Positions 53,377 through 62,207 of a DNA stretch of 64,000 bases are shown here, one piece after another. The notes below the pieces were generated by a model, which ran no database searches, was not told the origin of the DNA, and saw only the letters and a program-made list of their open reading frames with translations. The stretch is from Prevotella sp. Its GTDB lineage: Bacteria; Bacteroidota; Bacteroidia; Bacteroidales; Bacteroidaceae. Position 1 is the stretch's first letter, and every line of letters starts with the position of its first letter. The stretch is from NCBI GenBank assembly GCA_017412705.1, contig JAFPWS010000026.1, positions 109,592 to 173,591 of the forward strand. The letters run 5' to 3'. Both the position numbers and the translations under genes were made by a program.

Positions 53377-53384
53377 CAAAGGTA
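53377..53384 (-). promoter_or_regulatory. -7 promoter box of the GT2-DUF4922-SpoIID/AmpG unit
   Basis: TACCTTTG on the minus strand, 27 bases before the ATG at 53349. Confidence 0.65.
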
Positions 53385-53470
53385 ACACTTTTTTCTGAAC
53401 ATGGAGACATTTTTCCTTTTAAAAGAGCTTAATTCTTTATTCTTCATTCTTCATTCTTCATTTTTGTTTG

Positions 53471-53478
53471 TACCTTTG
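53471..53478 (+). promoter_or_regulatory. -7 promoter box of rlmN
   Basis: TACCTTTG, 5 bases before the GTG start at 53484, so the mRNA should be leaderless. Confidence 0.65.
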
Positions 53479-53483
53479 CAGCC

Positions 53484-54575
53484 GTGAATGCGAAAAAACG
53501 ACTCATAGGTCTCACTCCGACTGAGCTGAAAAGCGTGGTTGGAGCTCTTGGCATGCCTGCCTTTACAGGCAAGCAACTGGCTCAATGGCTCTATGAGAAA
53601 CACGTGGGAAGCATTGCTGAGATGACGAATATCTCGAAGCAAAACCGCGAGCGCTTGGAGCTGAAATACGAAGTGGGCCTCATGCCTCCCATCGACTGCC
53701 AACGCTCTAAAGACGGCACCATCAAATACCTTTTTCCCGTAGTTACAGCTAATGGCGAAAAACCAACAGCCATTGCAACGCCACACCCTCAAGGAGAGAA
53801 CGGCCAATTCGTTGAGACGGTCTTTATTCCCGACCATGACCGTGCCACACTCTGCGTCTCGTGCCAGGTGGGTTGTAAGATGAATTGTCTTTTCTGCCAG
53901 ACGGGCAAGCAAGGATGGCAAGGCGACCTGACGGCTGCCGACATTCTGAACCAGATTCTGGCATTGCCTGAGCGTGACCAGCTAACCAACATCGTCTTTA
54001 TGGGACAAGGTGAACCTATGGATAACCTCGATGCCGTGCTACGTGCTACTGAGGTGCTGACTGCCGACTGGGGATTTGCCTGGAGTCCGAAACGCATTAC
54101 AGTCAGCAGCGTAGGCATTCGCGGCAAGCTGAAACGTTTCCTCGACGAGAGCGAGTGCCACGTGGCCATCTCCATGCACTCACCCCTCCACGAACAACGC
54201 CAACAGCTGATGCCTGCCGAGAAAGCCATGTCGCTACAAGAGACCATCGACCTGCTGCGTCAGTACGACTTCAACCACCAGCGTCGCTGCTCGTTTGAAT
54301 ACATTTGCTTTGGCGGACTTAACGACACGCCCGTCTATGGTCGCGAGATAGTCAGGCTGCTTAGCGGCCTTGAGTGTCGCGTCAACCTTATCCGATTCCA
54401 CGAGATTCCCAACGTAGACCTTCCCGCCTCTGACGAGAAACGCATGGAGGCACTACGTGACTATCTCACGGCTCATGGCGTTTTTACTACCATTCGTGCC
54501 AGCCGCGGACAGGATATCTTTGCCGCCTGCGGACTGCTCTCAACAGCTCACAAGAACAACGAAACAATACAATAA
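53484..54575 (+). CDS. rlmN: 23S rRNA A2503 / tRNA A37 C2-methyltransferase
   Basis: 363 residues, GTG start. Radical-SAM motif CQVGCKMNCLFC at about 117-128 (CxxxCxxC), GQGEP motif (FMGQGEPMDN), and a catalytic Cys near the C-terminus (FAACGLLS). It adds a methyl group to C2 of adenine 2503 in 23S rRNA and A37 in some tRNAs. The start is fixed by the near-leaderless promoter. pdxA follows after 15 bases. Confidence 0.95.
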   Translation: MNAKKRLIGLTPTELKSVVGALGMPAFTGKQLAQWLYEKHVGSIAEMTNISKQNRERLELKYEVGLMPPIDCQRSKDGTIKYLFPVVTANGEKPTAIATPHPQGENGQFVETVFIPDHDRATLCVSCQVGCKMNCLFCQTGKQGWQGDLTAADILNQILALPERDQLTNIVFMGQGEPMDNLDAVLRATEVLTADWGFAWSPKRITVSSVGIRGKLKRFLDESECHVAISMHSPLHEQRQQLMPAEKAMSLQETIDLLRQYDFNHQRRCSFEYICFGGLNDTPVYGREIVRLLSGLECRVNLIRFHEIPNVDLPASDEKRMEALRDYLTAHGVFTTIRASRGQDIFAACGLLSTAHKNNETIQ

Positions 54576-54590
54576 AGAAATATCGACACT

Positions 54591-55706
54591 ATGGAAGAAA
54601 GAAAAATTCGCGTGGCTATCACGCAAGGAGATACCAACGGTGTAGGTTACGAGGTCATTCTCAAGGCCTTTGCCGACCCTGCAATACTCGAGCTCTGCAC
54701 CCCCATCATCTATGGATCGCCCAAGATTGCCACCTACCACCGTAAGGCACTCAACCTGGAGACTAACTTCACCATCATCAACTCTGCCGAGGAGGCAAAT
54801 GAGGGTCGTCTCAACATGCTGACCTGCTTTGACGACGACGTGAAGGTGGAGCTGGGAGTCGCTTCCAAAGAGGCTGGTGCTGCAGCCCTCAAGGCACTCG
54901 ACCGGGCCATGACCGACTTCCGCAGCGGACTCTTCGACGTGCTGGTGACGGCTCCCATCAACAAGGCAACCATCCAAAGTCCTGAGTTTAGATTCCCAGG
55001 CCATACTGAGTATATCGAGACCTGCGTAGGCAACGGCCAGAAGGCTCTCATGATACTGATGAACGAGACGCTACGCGTAGCCCTCGTCACCACCCATCTG
55101 CCCATCAAGCAGGTAGCACAAGCCATCAACAAGGAGGCCATCATCGAGAAGGCCGCCATCTTCCACCAAAGCCTGAAACGCGACTTCCGTATCTCCAATC
55201 CCCGCATTGCCGTCCTGGCTCTTAATCCGCATGCTGGCGACGACGGTGTGCTGGGTACAGAGGAACAGACGGTCATCAAGCCCGCCATTGAAGAGCTGGA
55301 AGAGAAGGGCATACAGGCCTTTGGCCCCTACCCTGCCGACGGATTCTTCGGTGCACGTACCTATGAGCACTTCGACGGGGTGCTGGCCATGTATCACGAC
55401 CAAGGACTGGCACCCTTCAAGACCATCGCTGTCGAAGATGGTGTCAACTACACGGCAGGACTACCCATCATACGCACCTCGCCAGACCACGGCACAGCCT
55501 TCGATATTGCCGGACAGGGCAAGGCTGACGAGAACTCCATGCGACAGGCCATCTACACAGCTATCGACATCTATCGTAACCGCCTGAACTACGATGAACC
55601 CCTGCAGAATCCGCTGCCCAAGCTCTTCCATGAAAGGCGAGAAGATGGCGAGAAGGCACGCTTCAGCATTCCCAGGGCCAACAAGAAAACTGAGCCGGAG
55701 AATTAA
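54591..55706 (+). CDS. pdxA: 4-hydroxythreonine-4-phosphate dehydrogenase
   Basis: 371 residues. Motifs: ITQGDTNGVGYEVI at the N-terminus, APINKATIQ, FPGHTEYIE, LNPHAGDDGVLG and MYHDQGLAPFK, which carry the metal-binding His residues. It oxidises 4-phosphohydroxy-threonine with NAD(P) in the DXP-dependent vitamin B6 pathway. It is about 40 residues longer than the E. coli enzyme because of a C-terminal extension. Probably cotranscribed with rlmN. Confidence 0.93.
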   Translation: MEERKIRVAITQGDTNGVGYEVILKAFADPAILELCTPIIYGSPKIATYHRKALNLETNFTIINSAEEANEGRLNMLTCFDDDVKVELGVASKEAGAAALKALDRAMTDFRSGLFDVLVTAPINKATIQSPEFRFPGHTEYIETCVGNGQKALMILMNETLRVALVTTHLPIKQVAQAINKEAIIEKAAIFHQSLKRDFRISNPRIAVLALNPHAGDDGVLGTEEQTVIKPAIEELEEKGIQAFGPYPADGFFGARTYEHFDGVLAMYHDQGLAPFKTIAVEDGVNYTAGLPIIRTSPDHGTAFDIAGQGKADENSMRQAIYTAIDIYRNRLNYDEPLQNPLPKLFHERREDGEKARFSIPRANKKTEPEN

Positions 55707-55745
55707 TTTTCTGCCAAAGTATGCCATTATGTCAGATTTTCTTTG

Positions 55746-55770
55746 TACCTTTGCGGCCAAAATTGGCCGC
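55746..55770 (+). promoter_or_regulatory. Promoter with overlapping palindrome ahead of the sigma-54 activator gene
   Basis: TACCTTTG at 55746-55753. GCGGCCAA AA TTGGCCGC (55753-55770) is a perfect 8-bp-arm dyad covering the predicted transcription start, a position suited to a repressor or a 5' hairpin. Confidence 0.6.
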
Positions 55771-55838
55771 GAGAGAGCTTACGCCCGGCTATTGAGGCTC
55801 AGACTTCATTGCCCTCGCTTAATCGTAGCCTTGTTAAA

Positions 55839-57071
55839 ATGAAGAGTTCGGAGCTACAAAACATTAAGATGCGCTATGGCATCGTGGGCAATTGCGAAGC
55901 ATTGAACCACGCGTTGGACGTCGCCTTGCAGGTGGCGCCCACCGACCTTTCTGTACTCATTGTTGGCGAGAGTGGTGTCGGTAAGGAAATCATTCCCCAC
56001 GTCATCCACGACAACTCACCACGCCGTCGAGAGAAGTATTTTGCCATCAACTGCGGTTCCATCCCCGAGGGTACCATCGACTCTGAACTCTTTGGACATG
56101 TCAAAGGATCCTTTACTGGAGCCATCAACGACTCCCCAGGTTACTTCGGCGTTGCCAATAAAGGTACACTCTTCCTCGACGAAGTGGGCGAGCTGCCGTT
56201 GGCCACACAAGCCCGGTTGTTGCGTGTACTGGAGACAGGTGAGTACATTCCCGTAGGAGCCACAGAGGTGCGCAAGACTGACGTACGCATCGTGGCAGCT
56301 ACCAATGTCAACATACGCCAGGCCATCAGCGAGGGGCGCTTCCGCGAAGACCTCTATTACCGTCTCAACTCTATTCCCATACAGATGCCTCCCCTGCGAG
56401 AGCGTGGCGAGGACATCGTGCTGCTCTTCCGTCTCTTTGCCATGCAAATGGCAGAGAAGTACCGTATGGACAAGGTGGTGCTGACCGACGAGGCCAAGCA
56501 ACTGCTTATGCGCTACAAGTGGCCAGGCAACGTACGTCAACTGAAGAACATCACCGAGCAGATATCCATTCTCTCGCCCGAAAGGCAGATTACTGCCGAG
56601 ATGCTGGCGAAATTCATTCCGCAAGACCAGGAGACTACCCAGCTGGCCCCCATCCGGTCCGACAGCGACCACTCGTTCGAAAACGAACGCGAGATACTCT
56701 ACAAGATACTCTTCGAACTGCGCTCCAACGTCAATGACATGCGTCGCGAGATGAGCACCCTGAAGAAACAGATTGAGGACGTGCAGGTGTCAGCACCAGC
56801 AGTATCCGCCGTACCCACCACGGTACCTACGGTGCCCACCATTCCAACCATACCCTCCATTCCTACGGCATCCCTGGAAGACGCCGTGGCAGAGGAATAC
56901 ATAGAGCCCACTCCCGAGCTGGAGAACCTGAACGTCAACGACTGGAGTCGTCAGGCACTTGAGAAAGCACTTGCCCGTAACGGCGGAAACCGCAAGAAGG
57001 CAGCCCTCGAAATGGGCATCAGTGACCGCACACTATATCGCAGATTAAAACAATATGGACTGGACAAATAA
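55839..57071 (+). CDS. Sigma-54-dependent transcriptional activator without receiver domain
   Basis: 410 residues from the ATG at 55839. AAA+ domain starts near residue 20 (Walker A VGESGVGKE, sigma-54 contact loop GSFTGAI, Walker B TLFLDEVGEL). There is no receiver or GAF domain in front. A Val/Pro/Thr-rich linker (about 322-345) leads to a Fis-type helix-turn-helix (KKAALEMGISDRTLYRRL). Targets unknown; in Bacteroidetes this gene is typically found upstream of lptE, as here. The stop overlaps the lptE start by 17 bases. Confidence 0.9.
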   Translation: MKSSELQNIKMRYGIVGNCEALNHALDVALQVAPTDLSVLIVGESGVGKEIIPHVIHDNSPRRREKYFAINCGSIPEGTIDSELFGHVKGSFTGAINDSPGYFGVANKGTLFLDEVGELPLATQARLLRVLETGEYIPVGATEVRKTDVRIVAATNVNIRQAISEGRFREDLYYRLNSIPIQMPPLRERGEDIVLLFRLFAMQMAEKYRMDKVVLTDEAKQLLMRYKWPGNVRQLKNITEQISILSPERQITAEMLAKFIPQDQETTQLAPIRSDSDHSFENEREILYKILFELRSNVNDMRREMSTLKKQIEDVQVSAPAVSAVPTTVPTVPTIPTIPSIPTASLEDAVAEEYIEPTPELENLNVNDWSRQALEKALARNGGNRKKAALEMGISDRTLYRRLKQYGLDK

Positions 57072-57579
57072 ACCGATATTAAGGCTATTGGCCGTTGGCT
57101 GTTGGCTGTTGGCGGTCAGCGCATGCTCCGTGAGCTACAAATTCAACGGAGCCAGCATTGACTACAGCAAGACCAAGACCATCCAGATAGCCGAGTTCCC
57201 CATCCGCTCCACATACGTATGGGGTCCAATGGGAACCATGTTCAACAACCAGCTGAAAGACCAGTACGCCAGCCACACCAAGCTGCAGCAGGTCAAACGT
57301 AACGGCGATTTGAAACTGGAGGGTGAGATTACCCACTACGAACAGCGCAACAAGTCCGTATCGTCAGAAGGCTACTCGTCGCAAACTGAGCTCAGCATCA
57401 CCGTCAAGGTGCGTTTCACCAACAATGCCAACCACTCTGAGGATTTTGAGCGCGACTTCACGGGCAGCCGTTCATACGAGACCACCCAGTCACTCGCATC
57501 CGTACAGGAACAGCTTGTCGACGAGATTATTAAGGACATCTGCGACCAGATATTCAACGCCACCGTGGCCAACTGGTAA
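57055..57579 (+). CDS. lptE: LptE-like LPS-assembly lipoprotein
   Basis: 174 residues. Signal segment LLAVGCWLLAVSACS with lipobox VSAC, then YKFNGASIDYSKTKTIQIAEF as in Bacteroidetes LptE. It plugs and supports the LptD channel in the outer membrane. The gene begins within the end of the sigma-54 activator gene, so the two are expressed together. The call follows family resemblance and gene order. Confidence 0.82.
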   Translation: MDWTNKPILRLLAVGCWLLAVSACSVSYKFNGASIDYSKTKTIQIAEFPIRSTYVWGPMGTMFNNQLKDQYASHTKLQQVKRNGDLKLEGEITHYEQRNKSVSSEGYSSQTELSITVKVRFTNNANHSEDFERDFTGSRSYETTQSLASVQEQLVDEIIKDICDQIFNATVANW

Positions 57580-57608
57580 GAAAATAGAAAATTGAGAGAT
57601 TGAGAGAA

Positions 57609-58358
57609 ATGGAAATACAGGAACTCATACAACGCCCACAGTTGATGGACCGCAACACACTCTACGAGTTGCGCTCCACATTGGCACTGTATCCCTATTT
57701 CCAAACCGTTCGCCTGCTCATGCTCCAAAACCTCTATCTGCTGCACGACCCCTCATTCGATGAAGAGCTGCGACGCGCAGCACTCTATATCACCGACCGC
57801 AGAGTCATCTTCCAGCTGATAGAAGGAGCCCACTACCAGCTGCACGGCACACCCCAGCAGAACACGGCAAAAGGCAGTACGAACGATCGCACCGTCGACC
57901 TCATAGACAGCTTCCTCGACTCCATACCTGCCGACGACGAGCCGCAAGCAACCAAGAGACGCCCCACCCCAGCCGACGCAGCCGTCGACTACGTGGCATA
58001 CCTGCTCGATACCGAGGCCATGCAGAACGAGACACCAGCGCCACAGATGAAGAGACAAGACCTTATAGACACCTTCCTCGAGCAAGAACAAGGACGCATC
58101 ATGCTCTCAGACCTCTCGCAAGACCCCATCAATAGCCAGTATCCCGAACAGGACGACGAAGAGGAAGACGCCGTCAATGATGAAGAGTACTTTACCGAGA
58201 CCCTCGCCCGCATCTACATCAAGCAAGGGCGCTACCAGAAAGCATTCGACATCATCGAACGCCTCAACCAGCAGTTCCCTCACAAAAATGCCTATTTTGC
58301 CGACCAGATGCGATTCCTTGAGAAATTAATAATAAACAACAATAAAAACAAAAATTAA
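57609..58358 (+). CDS. Conserved unknown protein between lptE and secG
   Basis: 249 residues from the ATG at 57609 (a TTG three codons earlier is possible). Helical N-terminus (LIQRPQLMDRNTLYELRSTL, ALYPYFQTVRLLMLQNLYLL), acidic middle, and a C-terminal helical pair (YFTETLARIYIKQGRYQKAF) resembling one TPR unit. No signal peptide. The position between lptE and secG is conserved in the phylum and suggests an envelope-related role. Confidence 0.75.
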   Translation: MEIQELIQRPQLMDRNTLYELRSTLALYPYFQTVRLLMLQNLYLLHDPSFDEELRRAALYITDRRVIFQLIEGAHYQLHGTPQQNTAKGSTNDRTVDLIDSFLDSIPADDEPQATKRRPTPADAAVDYVAYLLDTEAMQNETPAPQMKRQDLIDTFLEQEQGRIMLSDLSQDPINSQYPEQDDEEEDAVNDEEYFTETLARIYIKQGRYQKAFDIIERLNQQFPHKNAYFADQMRFLEKLIINNNKNKN

Positions 58359-58373
58359 AAACAACAAAGTATT

Positions 58374-58799
58374 ATGTACACATTATTCGTAATTCTTATC
58401 GTGATTGCAGCCATACTGATGATCGGTATCGTGCTGATTCAGGAGTCGAAGGGTGGCGGTCTGTCGTCAAGCTTCGCAGGTTATAACCAAGTTGCCGGTG
58501 TCCGCAAGACCACCGACTTCATCGAGAAAGCAACCTGGGGCCTCGCTGCCGCCATGGTTCTCATCAGCGTCGCCTGCGCATGGGTAGCGCCCAATGCCAC
58601 TGCAGACCAGTCGGTGATGGAGAACATTGAGAATCCCGTCACCAATCCCAACAACCTGCCTGGCTTCGGTGCCAGCCAGCAGAAGGAAGATGCTGCTGCT
58701 CCCGCAGCTGCCACAGAAGGTGCTAAAGAAGCTGCCCCTGCAGCTGCTGAGACTCCCGCCGCAGAGGCACCCGCTGCTCCTGCAAAAGCTGCAGAATAA
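58374..58799 (+). CDS. secG: Preprotein translocase subunit SecG
   Basis: 141 residues. Two membrane helices (about 1-22 and 50-72) flank the conserved cytoplasmic loop QESKGGGLSSSFAGYNQVAG. An Ala/Pro/Glu-rich tail of ~55 residues extends beyond the usual SecG length. It aids SecYEG preprotein transport. End of the sigma-54 activator/lptE unit. Confidence 0.93.
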   Translation: MYTLFVILIVIAAILMIGIVLIQESKGGGLSSSFAGYNQVAGVRKTTDFIEKATWGLAAAMVLISVACAWVAPNATADQSVMENIENPVTNPNNLPGFGASQQKEDAAAPAAATEGAKEAAPAAAETPAAEAPAAPAKAAE

Positions 58800-58815
58800 A
58801 GATTTTCAGAAAAAA

Positions 58816-58859
58816 GTACGGGAAATATTTGGCTATGTCGATTATTTCCCGTACCTTTG
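58816..58859 (+). promoter_or_regulatory. secG terminator-like dyad overlapping the tRNA-His promoter
   Basis: GTACGGGAAATA (58816-58827) and its exact complement (58843-58854) form a 12-bp stem. The right arm runs into TACCTTTG (58852-58859), the -7 box of the tRNA gene. Confidence 0.65.
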
Positions 58860-58879
58860 CACACGCTTAACAAATCATG

Positions 58880-58922
58880 GTGCCCGTAGTTCAGTTGGTT
58901 AGAGCGTCAGATTGTGGTTCTG
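58880..58922 (+). tRNA. tRNA-His (GTG) 5' half, interrupted by integrated DNA
   Basis: GTGCCCG acceptor strand, D-arm GTTCAGTTGGTTAGAGC and anticodon arm TCAGATTGTGGTTCTG are intact, preceded by G for the His-specific -1 position. After the anticodon stem the sequence becomes CAAAGAACTGACC instead of a variable loop and T-arm, so no cloverleaf can be completed. Foreign plasmid-like DNA begins here. Confidence 0.85.
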
Positions 58923-58979
58923 CAAAGAACTGACCACTGAAAGAGCACTTTCAAAGGGTAAGCAAACACTAGAGAATAT

Positions 58980-59016
58980 CCGAGATCCCAGTAAATAAAG
59001 GGGTTCTCGGAAATTT
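58980..59016 (+). terminator. Hairpin inside the element's left end
   Basis: CCGAGA (58980-58985) pairs with TCTCGG (59005-59010), extended by CCC/GGG, followed by AAATTTTA. It could stop readthrough from the tRNA promoter. Confidence 0.5.
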
Positions 59017-59071
59017 TAGTTTAAAGGGGACGAGTTCCAACTTTTAGGTCTGAGACCAACTTTTAGAGTCG

Positions 59072-59134
59072 AAAATCGACGCAAAATCGACGCAAAATTC
59101 AAAAATCGACGCAAAATCGACGCAAAATCGACGC
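59072..59134 (+). repeat. Five copies of an 11-bp repeat before the integrase
   Basis: AAAATCGACGC at 59072, 59083, 59102, 59113 and 59124 (two adjacent, 8-base gap, three adjacent). The last ends 66 bases before the integrase ATG. Likely arm-type integrase sites, directionality-factor sites or operators. Confidence 0.85.
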
Positions 59135-59200
59135 AAAAATTTAGCGAGATTCGATACCAGATGGAAGCACCCGTAATGTAAAATTTAATTATTTAGCATT

Positions 59201-60511
59201 ATGGCAACAATTACAACTGAATTTGGAAAGGTTAGTTCCAAAAAGCAGAGAGCAGTTTACCTGCTGGTGAGAGACAAGAAGACGGTAAAGCGCATCAGTA
59301 CCGGGGTCAAGGTGGACGAGAAAGAGATTTCACCGAAGACCAAGAAGATTAAGAACTTCGAAAAGGCGCAGATTGTAGAAAAGTTGAAGATGGAACTTAT
59401 GGGCAAGATGACCGCTCTTGGCCCAGAGTACCACTACAACGAGAGCGTGGATGCAACGAAGATTGCCTCCAAGATTGTATCGAAGCAGCAGGCTGAGAGT
59501 ATTGAATTCTTCGGCTTCGCAGAGATGTGGATGTCCAGGCGCGAATCTAAGAGCATGAGAAACTACGTCTGCATGCTTCACAAGCTACAGGAGTTCCTGA
59601 AGAGAGACACCTTGGATTTCTCGGAGATCACCTACACGCTGTTGAAGGACTTCGAGAACTATCTGAGCGACTTCACAAGAGCCAAGTCGATGTATCTGGG
59701 TGAGATTCGCCACCTGTATCGCGAGGCTATGCTGGAGTACAACACCGACGAAGAGACCGTTATCAAGAACGACCCCTTCCTGCGCTACAAGACCCCAAAG
59801 CAGGTGTTGAAACTCGGTGTAAGGTCATTGAAGTTGGAGGACATCCTGAAGATTTACCATTACGATGCAGCACCAGGCAGCAGAGTCCAGATGGCCCGTG
59901 ACTGCTTTATCCTCTCGTTCTGCCTGATGGGCATGAACTCCGTGGATATGTATCTGGCAACGAAACTGGAGAAGGGAACGCTGAAATACAAGCGAGCCAA
60001 GACCAAGGATCGCCGTGCCGATGAAGCCTACATCGAGGTCAAGGTTCATCCGTTCATCAAGCCGCTGATGAAACGATACAAGGGTTCGACGCATGTATTC
60101 AACTTCTACAAGAAATACGTCGGACAAGAAAACTTCAACAACAACATCAACCGTGGCTTGAAGGAAATCGGCAAGGCCGTCGGCATCCCCAATCTCCAAT
60201 TCTACCAGGCCCGTCACACCTTTGCCACGCTGTCGAGAAACATGATGAAGTTCAGCAAGAGCGACGTTGACGAAGCCCTGAACCACGTCGGCAGCTACGG
60301 CATCGCTGATGTCTATATCACCAAGGACTTCAATATCATCAACGAGAACAACTTCAAGCTGATTGAGGAAGTATTCAAGGACGAGATTGCTGGCAAGCCG
60401 AAGACCAAACCTGTTACTGAAACCGTCCAAACGGAGGTTCAGCCAGAGGCTCCCAAGGCGAAGCGACCCTATCACAGAAAGGCTAAAACCGCTCCCGATG
60501 CGAAGAAATAG
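59201..60511 (+). CDS. Tyrosine recombinase next to tRNA-His
   Basis: 436 residues. An N-terminal arm-type DNA-binding domain (about 1-90), SAM-like core-binding domain (about 100-200) and catalytic domain. Active-site residues visible are FYQARHTFATL (Arg, His), NHVG and the Tyr in ADVYITKDF. The His of the usual HxxR is replaced by Tyr, and the Arg I box reads FCLMGMNSVDMY, both common in Bacteroidetes integrases. The tail (about 395-436) is Lys/Pro/Thr-rich. Its position 280 bases from the cut tRNA indicates it integrates there. Confidence 0.88.
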   Translation: MATITTEFGKVSSKKQRAVYLLVRDKKTVKRISTGVKVDEKEISPKTKKIKNFEKAQIVEKLKMELMGKMTALGPEYHYNESVDATKIASKIVSKQQAESIEFFGFAEMWMSRRESKSMRNYVCMLHKLQEFLKRDTLDFSEITYTLLKDFENYLSDFTRAKSMYLGEIRHLYREAMLEYNTDEETVIKNDPFLRYKTPKQVLKLGVRSLKLEDILKIYHYDAAPGSRVQMARDCFILSFCLMGMNSVDMYLATKLEKGTLKYKRAKTKDRRADEAYIEVKVHPFIKPLMKRYKGSTHVFNFYKKYVGQENFNNNINRGLKEIGKAVGIPNLQFYQARHTFATLSRNMMKFSKSDVDEALNHVGSYGIADVYITKDFNIINENNFKLIEEVFKDEIAGKPKTKPVTETVQTEVQPEAPKAKRPYHRKAKTAPDAKK

Positions 60512-60532
60512 CCGTCAACCATCCCCCGCAGA

Positions 60533-60888
60533 GTTTCACTTTGTGGGGGATTCTTCAAGTTTCAACTTGTGGGGATTCTCTCAGTTTCAATCTGTGGGAA
60601 TGCGGTTTCAGTTTGTGGGGATTCATAGTCTTTTGACGGTTTCAGTTTGTGGGTTATTCGGTTTCAACGTGTGGGGATTCTTCCCTCGGATTGCCCTGAA
60701 ACAAGGGCATTTGGCCGATTTCGATAGATTTTATTAACAGTCCATGATGGGACAGTCATCGCGCAATGCGCGTGAGGCCAAGAATTAAATAAGTTTTTTG
60801 GATGTTTTCGGTTGAGACTGCCATATTGACAGGCCCTTTTACGGCTTAGTGCGAGGGCTTCCGGGCGAGTTTCAATGTGTGGGGATTC
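60533..60888. repeat. Seven-iteron array next to the replication initiator
   Basis: Consensus GTTTCAnnnTGTGGGGATTC. Copies start at 60533, 60559, 60584, 60605, 60639, 60661 and 60869, 20-21 bases long. The first six lie within 150 bases, spaced 21-34; the seventh is 208 bases further. Together they resemble a Rep_3-type plasmid origin, located just past the 3' end of rep. A GCGCAATGCGCG dyad (60759 region) lies between. Confidence 0.88.
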
Positions 60889-60947
60889 ATACCTTTGGTA
60901 TGAAGAAAACCCACCTGCGTTTTCCTTTGCAGATGGGCTTTCCAGCG

Positions 60948-62207
60948 TTATTTTCTGTTCATATCGAGGTGTGCGGCGAGCTTCTTCGAGAGGCTTTCCA
61001 TGGCTCGTTTCATGGCCTTTTGCCGCTCTTCTTCGTCCTCCTGTCTTGGCGGTGCTGCAGCGATTGGTTCTGAAGGCGTTTCGTCAGTCTGTTCGACAGT
61101 CATTTCTTGTATCGCAGGTTCTGACGGTTGCTCCGTGCCATCGCTTTGAAACAGCGTCGGCTCCGCTTTCTCATTCTCCACCTTGGCCACTTCGTTCTTG
61201 ATGCACTTAATCACCCATCCTGTTCCCATCACCTCGCCGTTCCTCTTGCGCCGATGCCCCTGAATACGGGCCAGCACACCGATGAAGTCTGGCAACACCC
61301 TCGATGCCTTGTCGAGCAGATCCTTATGCGGATTCAACTCCAGCAGCGTGATTCCCATCCGGGTTTTCATGTAGTTGATGGCCTCTGGGTCGTGGAATCC
61401 AGCAGGCACCATCGCCAACAGGCTCTTCTTTTCCAACTCTGGGTCACGGTTTTTCGGCAGATATTGCGACCGCAGGATGAATCCCACCACCGGACTCTTC
61501 TTGTTTATGGGATTCTGCCTCACTTTCTCGTAGGTGAACGAAAACGGACACAGTTCGTCCAGCACCTTCTTCACGGGCTTCAGCACCCTCGCTTCCAGAT
61601 GGTCTATGCGGTCTTTGCCGTCGGTCTTGTAGCTGTCCTGTGGAATGGCCAGCCAGTCCTTCAACTGCTCGATGGTCATGTGGCGAGGTTTATTCTGTCC
61701 GCTCATGGCCATGTAGAACTGTAGCGAATACGTCGTCGGCAGAGCCAGGGCCTTGTTCAGTTCGAAGCGATGGTAGCCGCTCGTGAAGTCAAGTAGCACC
61801 TCCCAGATTTTGTTGTCCACCTCCACTTTGATCTCGCCAGAACCGTAGGTGTAAGTGGCATTGTTGATGAATCCGCAGACCGTATATCGCCCGTTCTCGC
61901 GATACTCGAAAGTCCTGCTCCGCAGGTTGTACAGTGCCTTTTCGATGTCTGCATGTCGCCTTTTGGTGTTCAGCATCACGTCCTGCACAGGCATGGTGAT
62001 CGTCACGTTCCGCAAGCCCACATCCAACTTACGCATGTTGTCCTTCAGCTTGATTCCATTGATGGCGTTCGATGCCCGCTCGATGATTCTCAACACCACG
62101 CGCTGCTCTATCAGCGACATCTCCTTCTGCCGCGACCAGGCATAGACAAACGATGTCAGGATGTCCTTGTTCGGAGTCTGTATGTCTATCAGTTCCCGTT
62201 TGCTCAT
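60948..62207 (-). CDS. Rep_3-family replication initiator
   Basis: 419 residues. Initiator winged-helix repeats are visible: KDILTSFVYAWSRQKEMSLIEQRVVL, YSLQFYMAMSGQNKPRHMTI and VVGFILRSQYLPK. The C-terminal ~90 residues are acidic with a charged helix. It should bind the iterons just beyond its 3' end and start replication. The start overlaps the upstream small gene's stop by 4 bases (ATGA), which couples it to the partition genes. Confidence 0.87.
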   Translation of the reverse strand: MSKRELIDIQTPNKDILTSFVYAWSRQKEMSLIEQRVVLRIIERASNAINGIKLKDNMRKLDVGLRNVTITMPVQDVMLNTKRRHADIEKALYNLRSRTFEYRENGRYTVCGFINNATYTYGSGEIKVEVDNKIWEVLLDFTSGYHRFELNKALALPTTYSLQFYMAMSGQNKPRHMTIEQLKDWLAIPQDSYKTDGKDRIDHLEARVLKPVKKVLDELCPFSFTYEKVRQNPINKKSPVVGFILRSQYLPKNRDPELEKKSLLAMVPAGFHDPEAINYMKTRMGITLLELNPHKDLLDKASRVLPDFIGVLARIQGHRRKRNGEVMGTGWVIKCIKNEVAKVENEKAEPTLFQSDGTEQPSEPAIQEMTVEQTDETPSEPIAAAPPRQEDEEERQKAMKRAMESLSKKLAAHLDMNRK

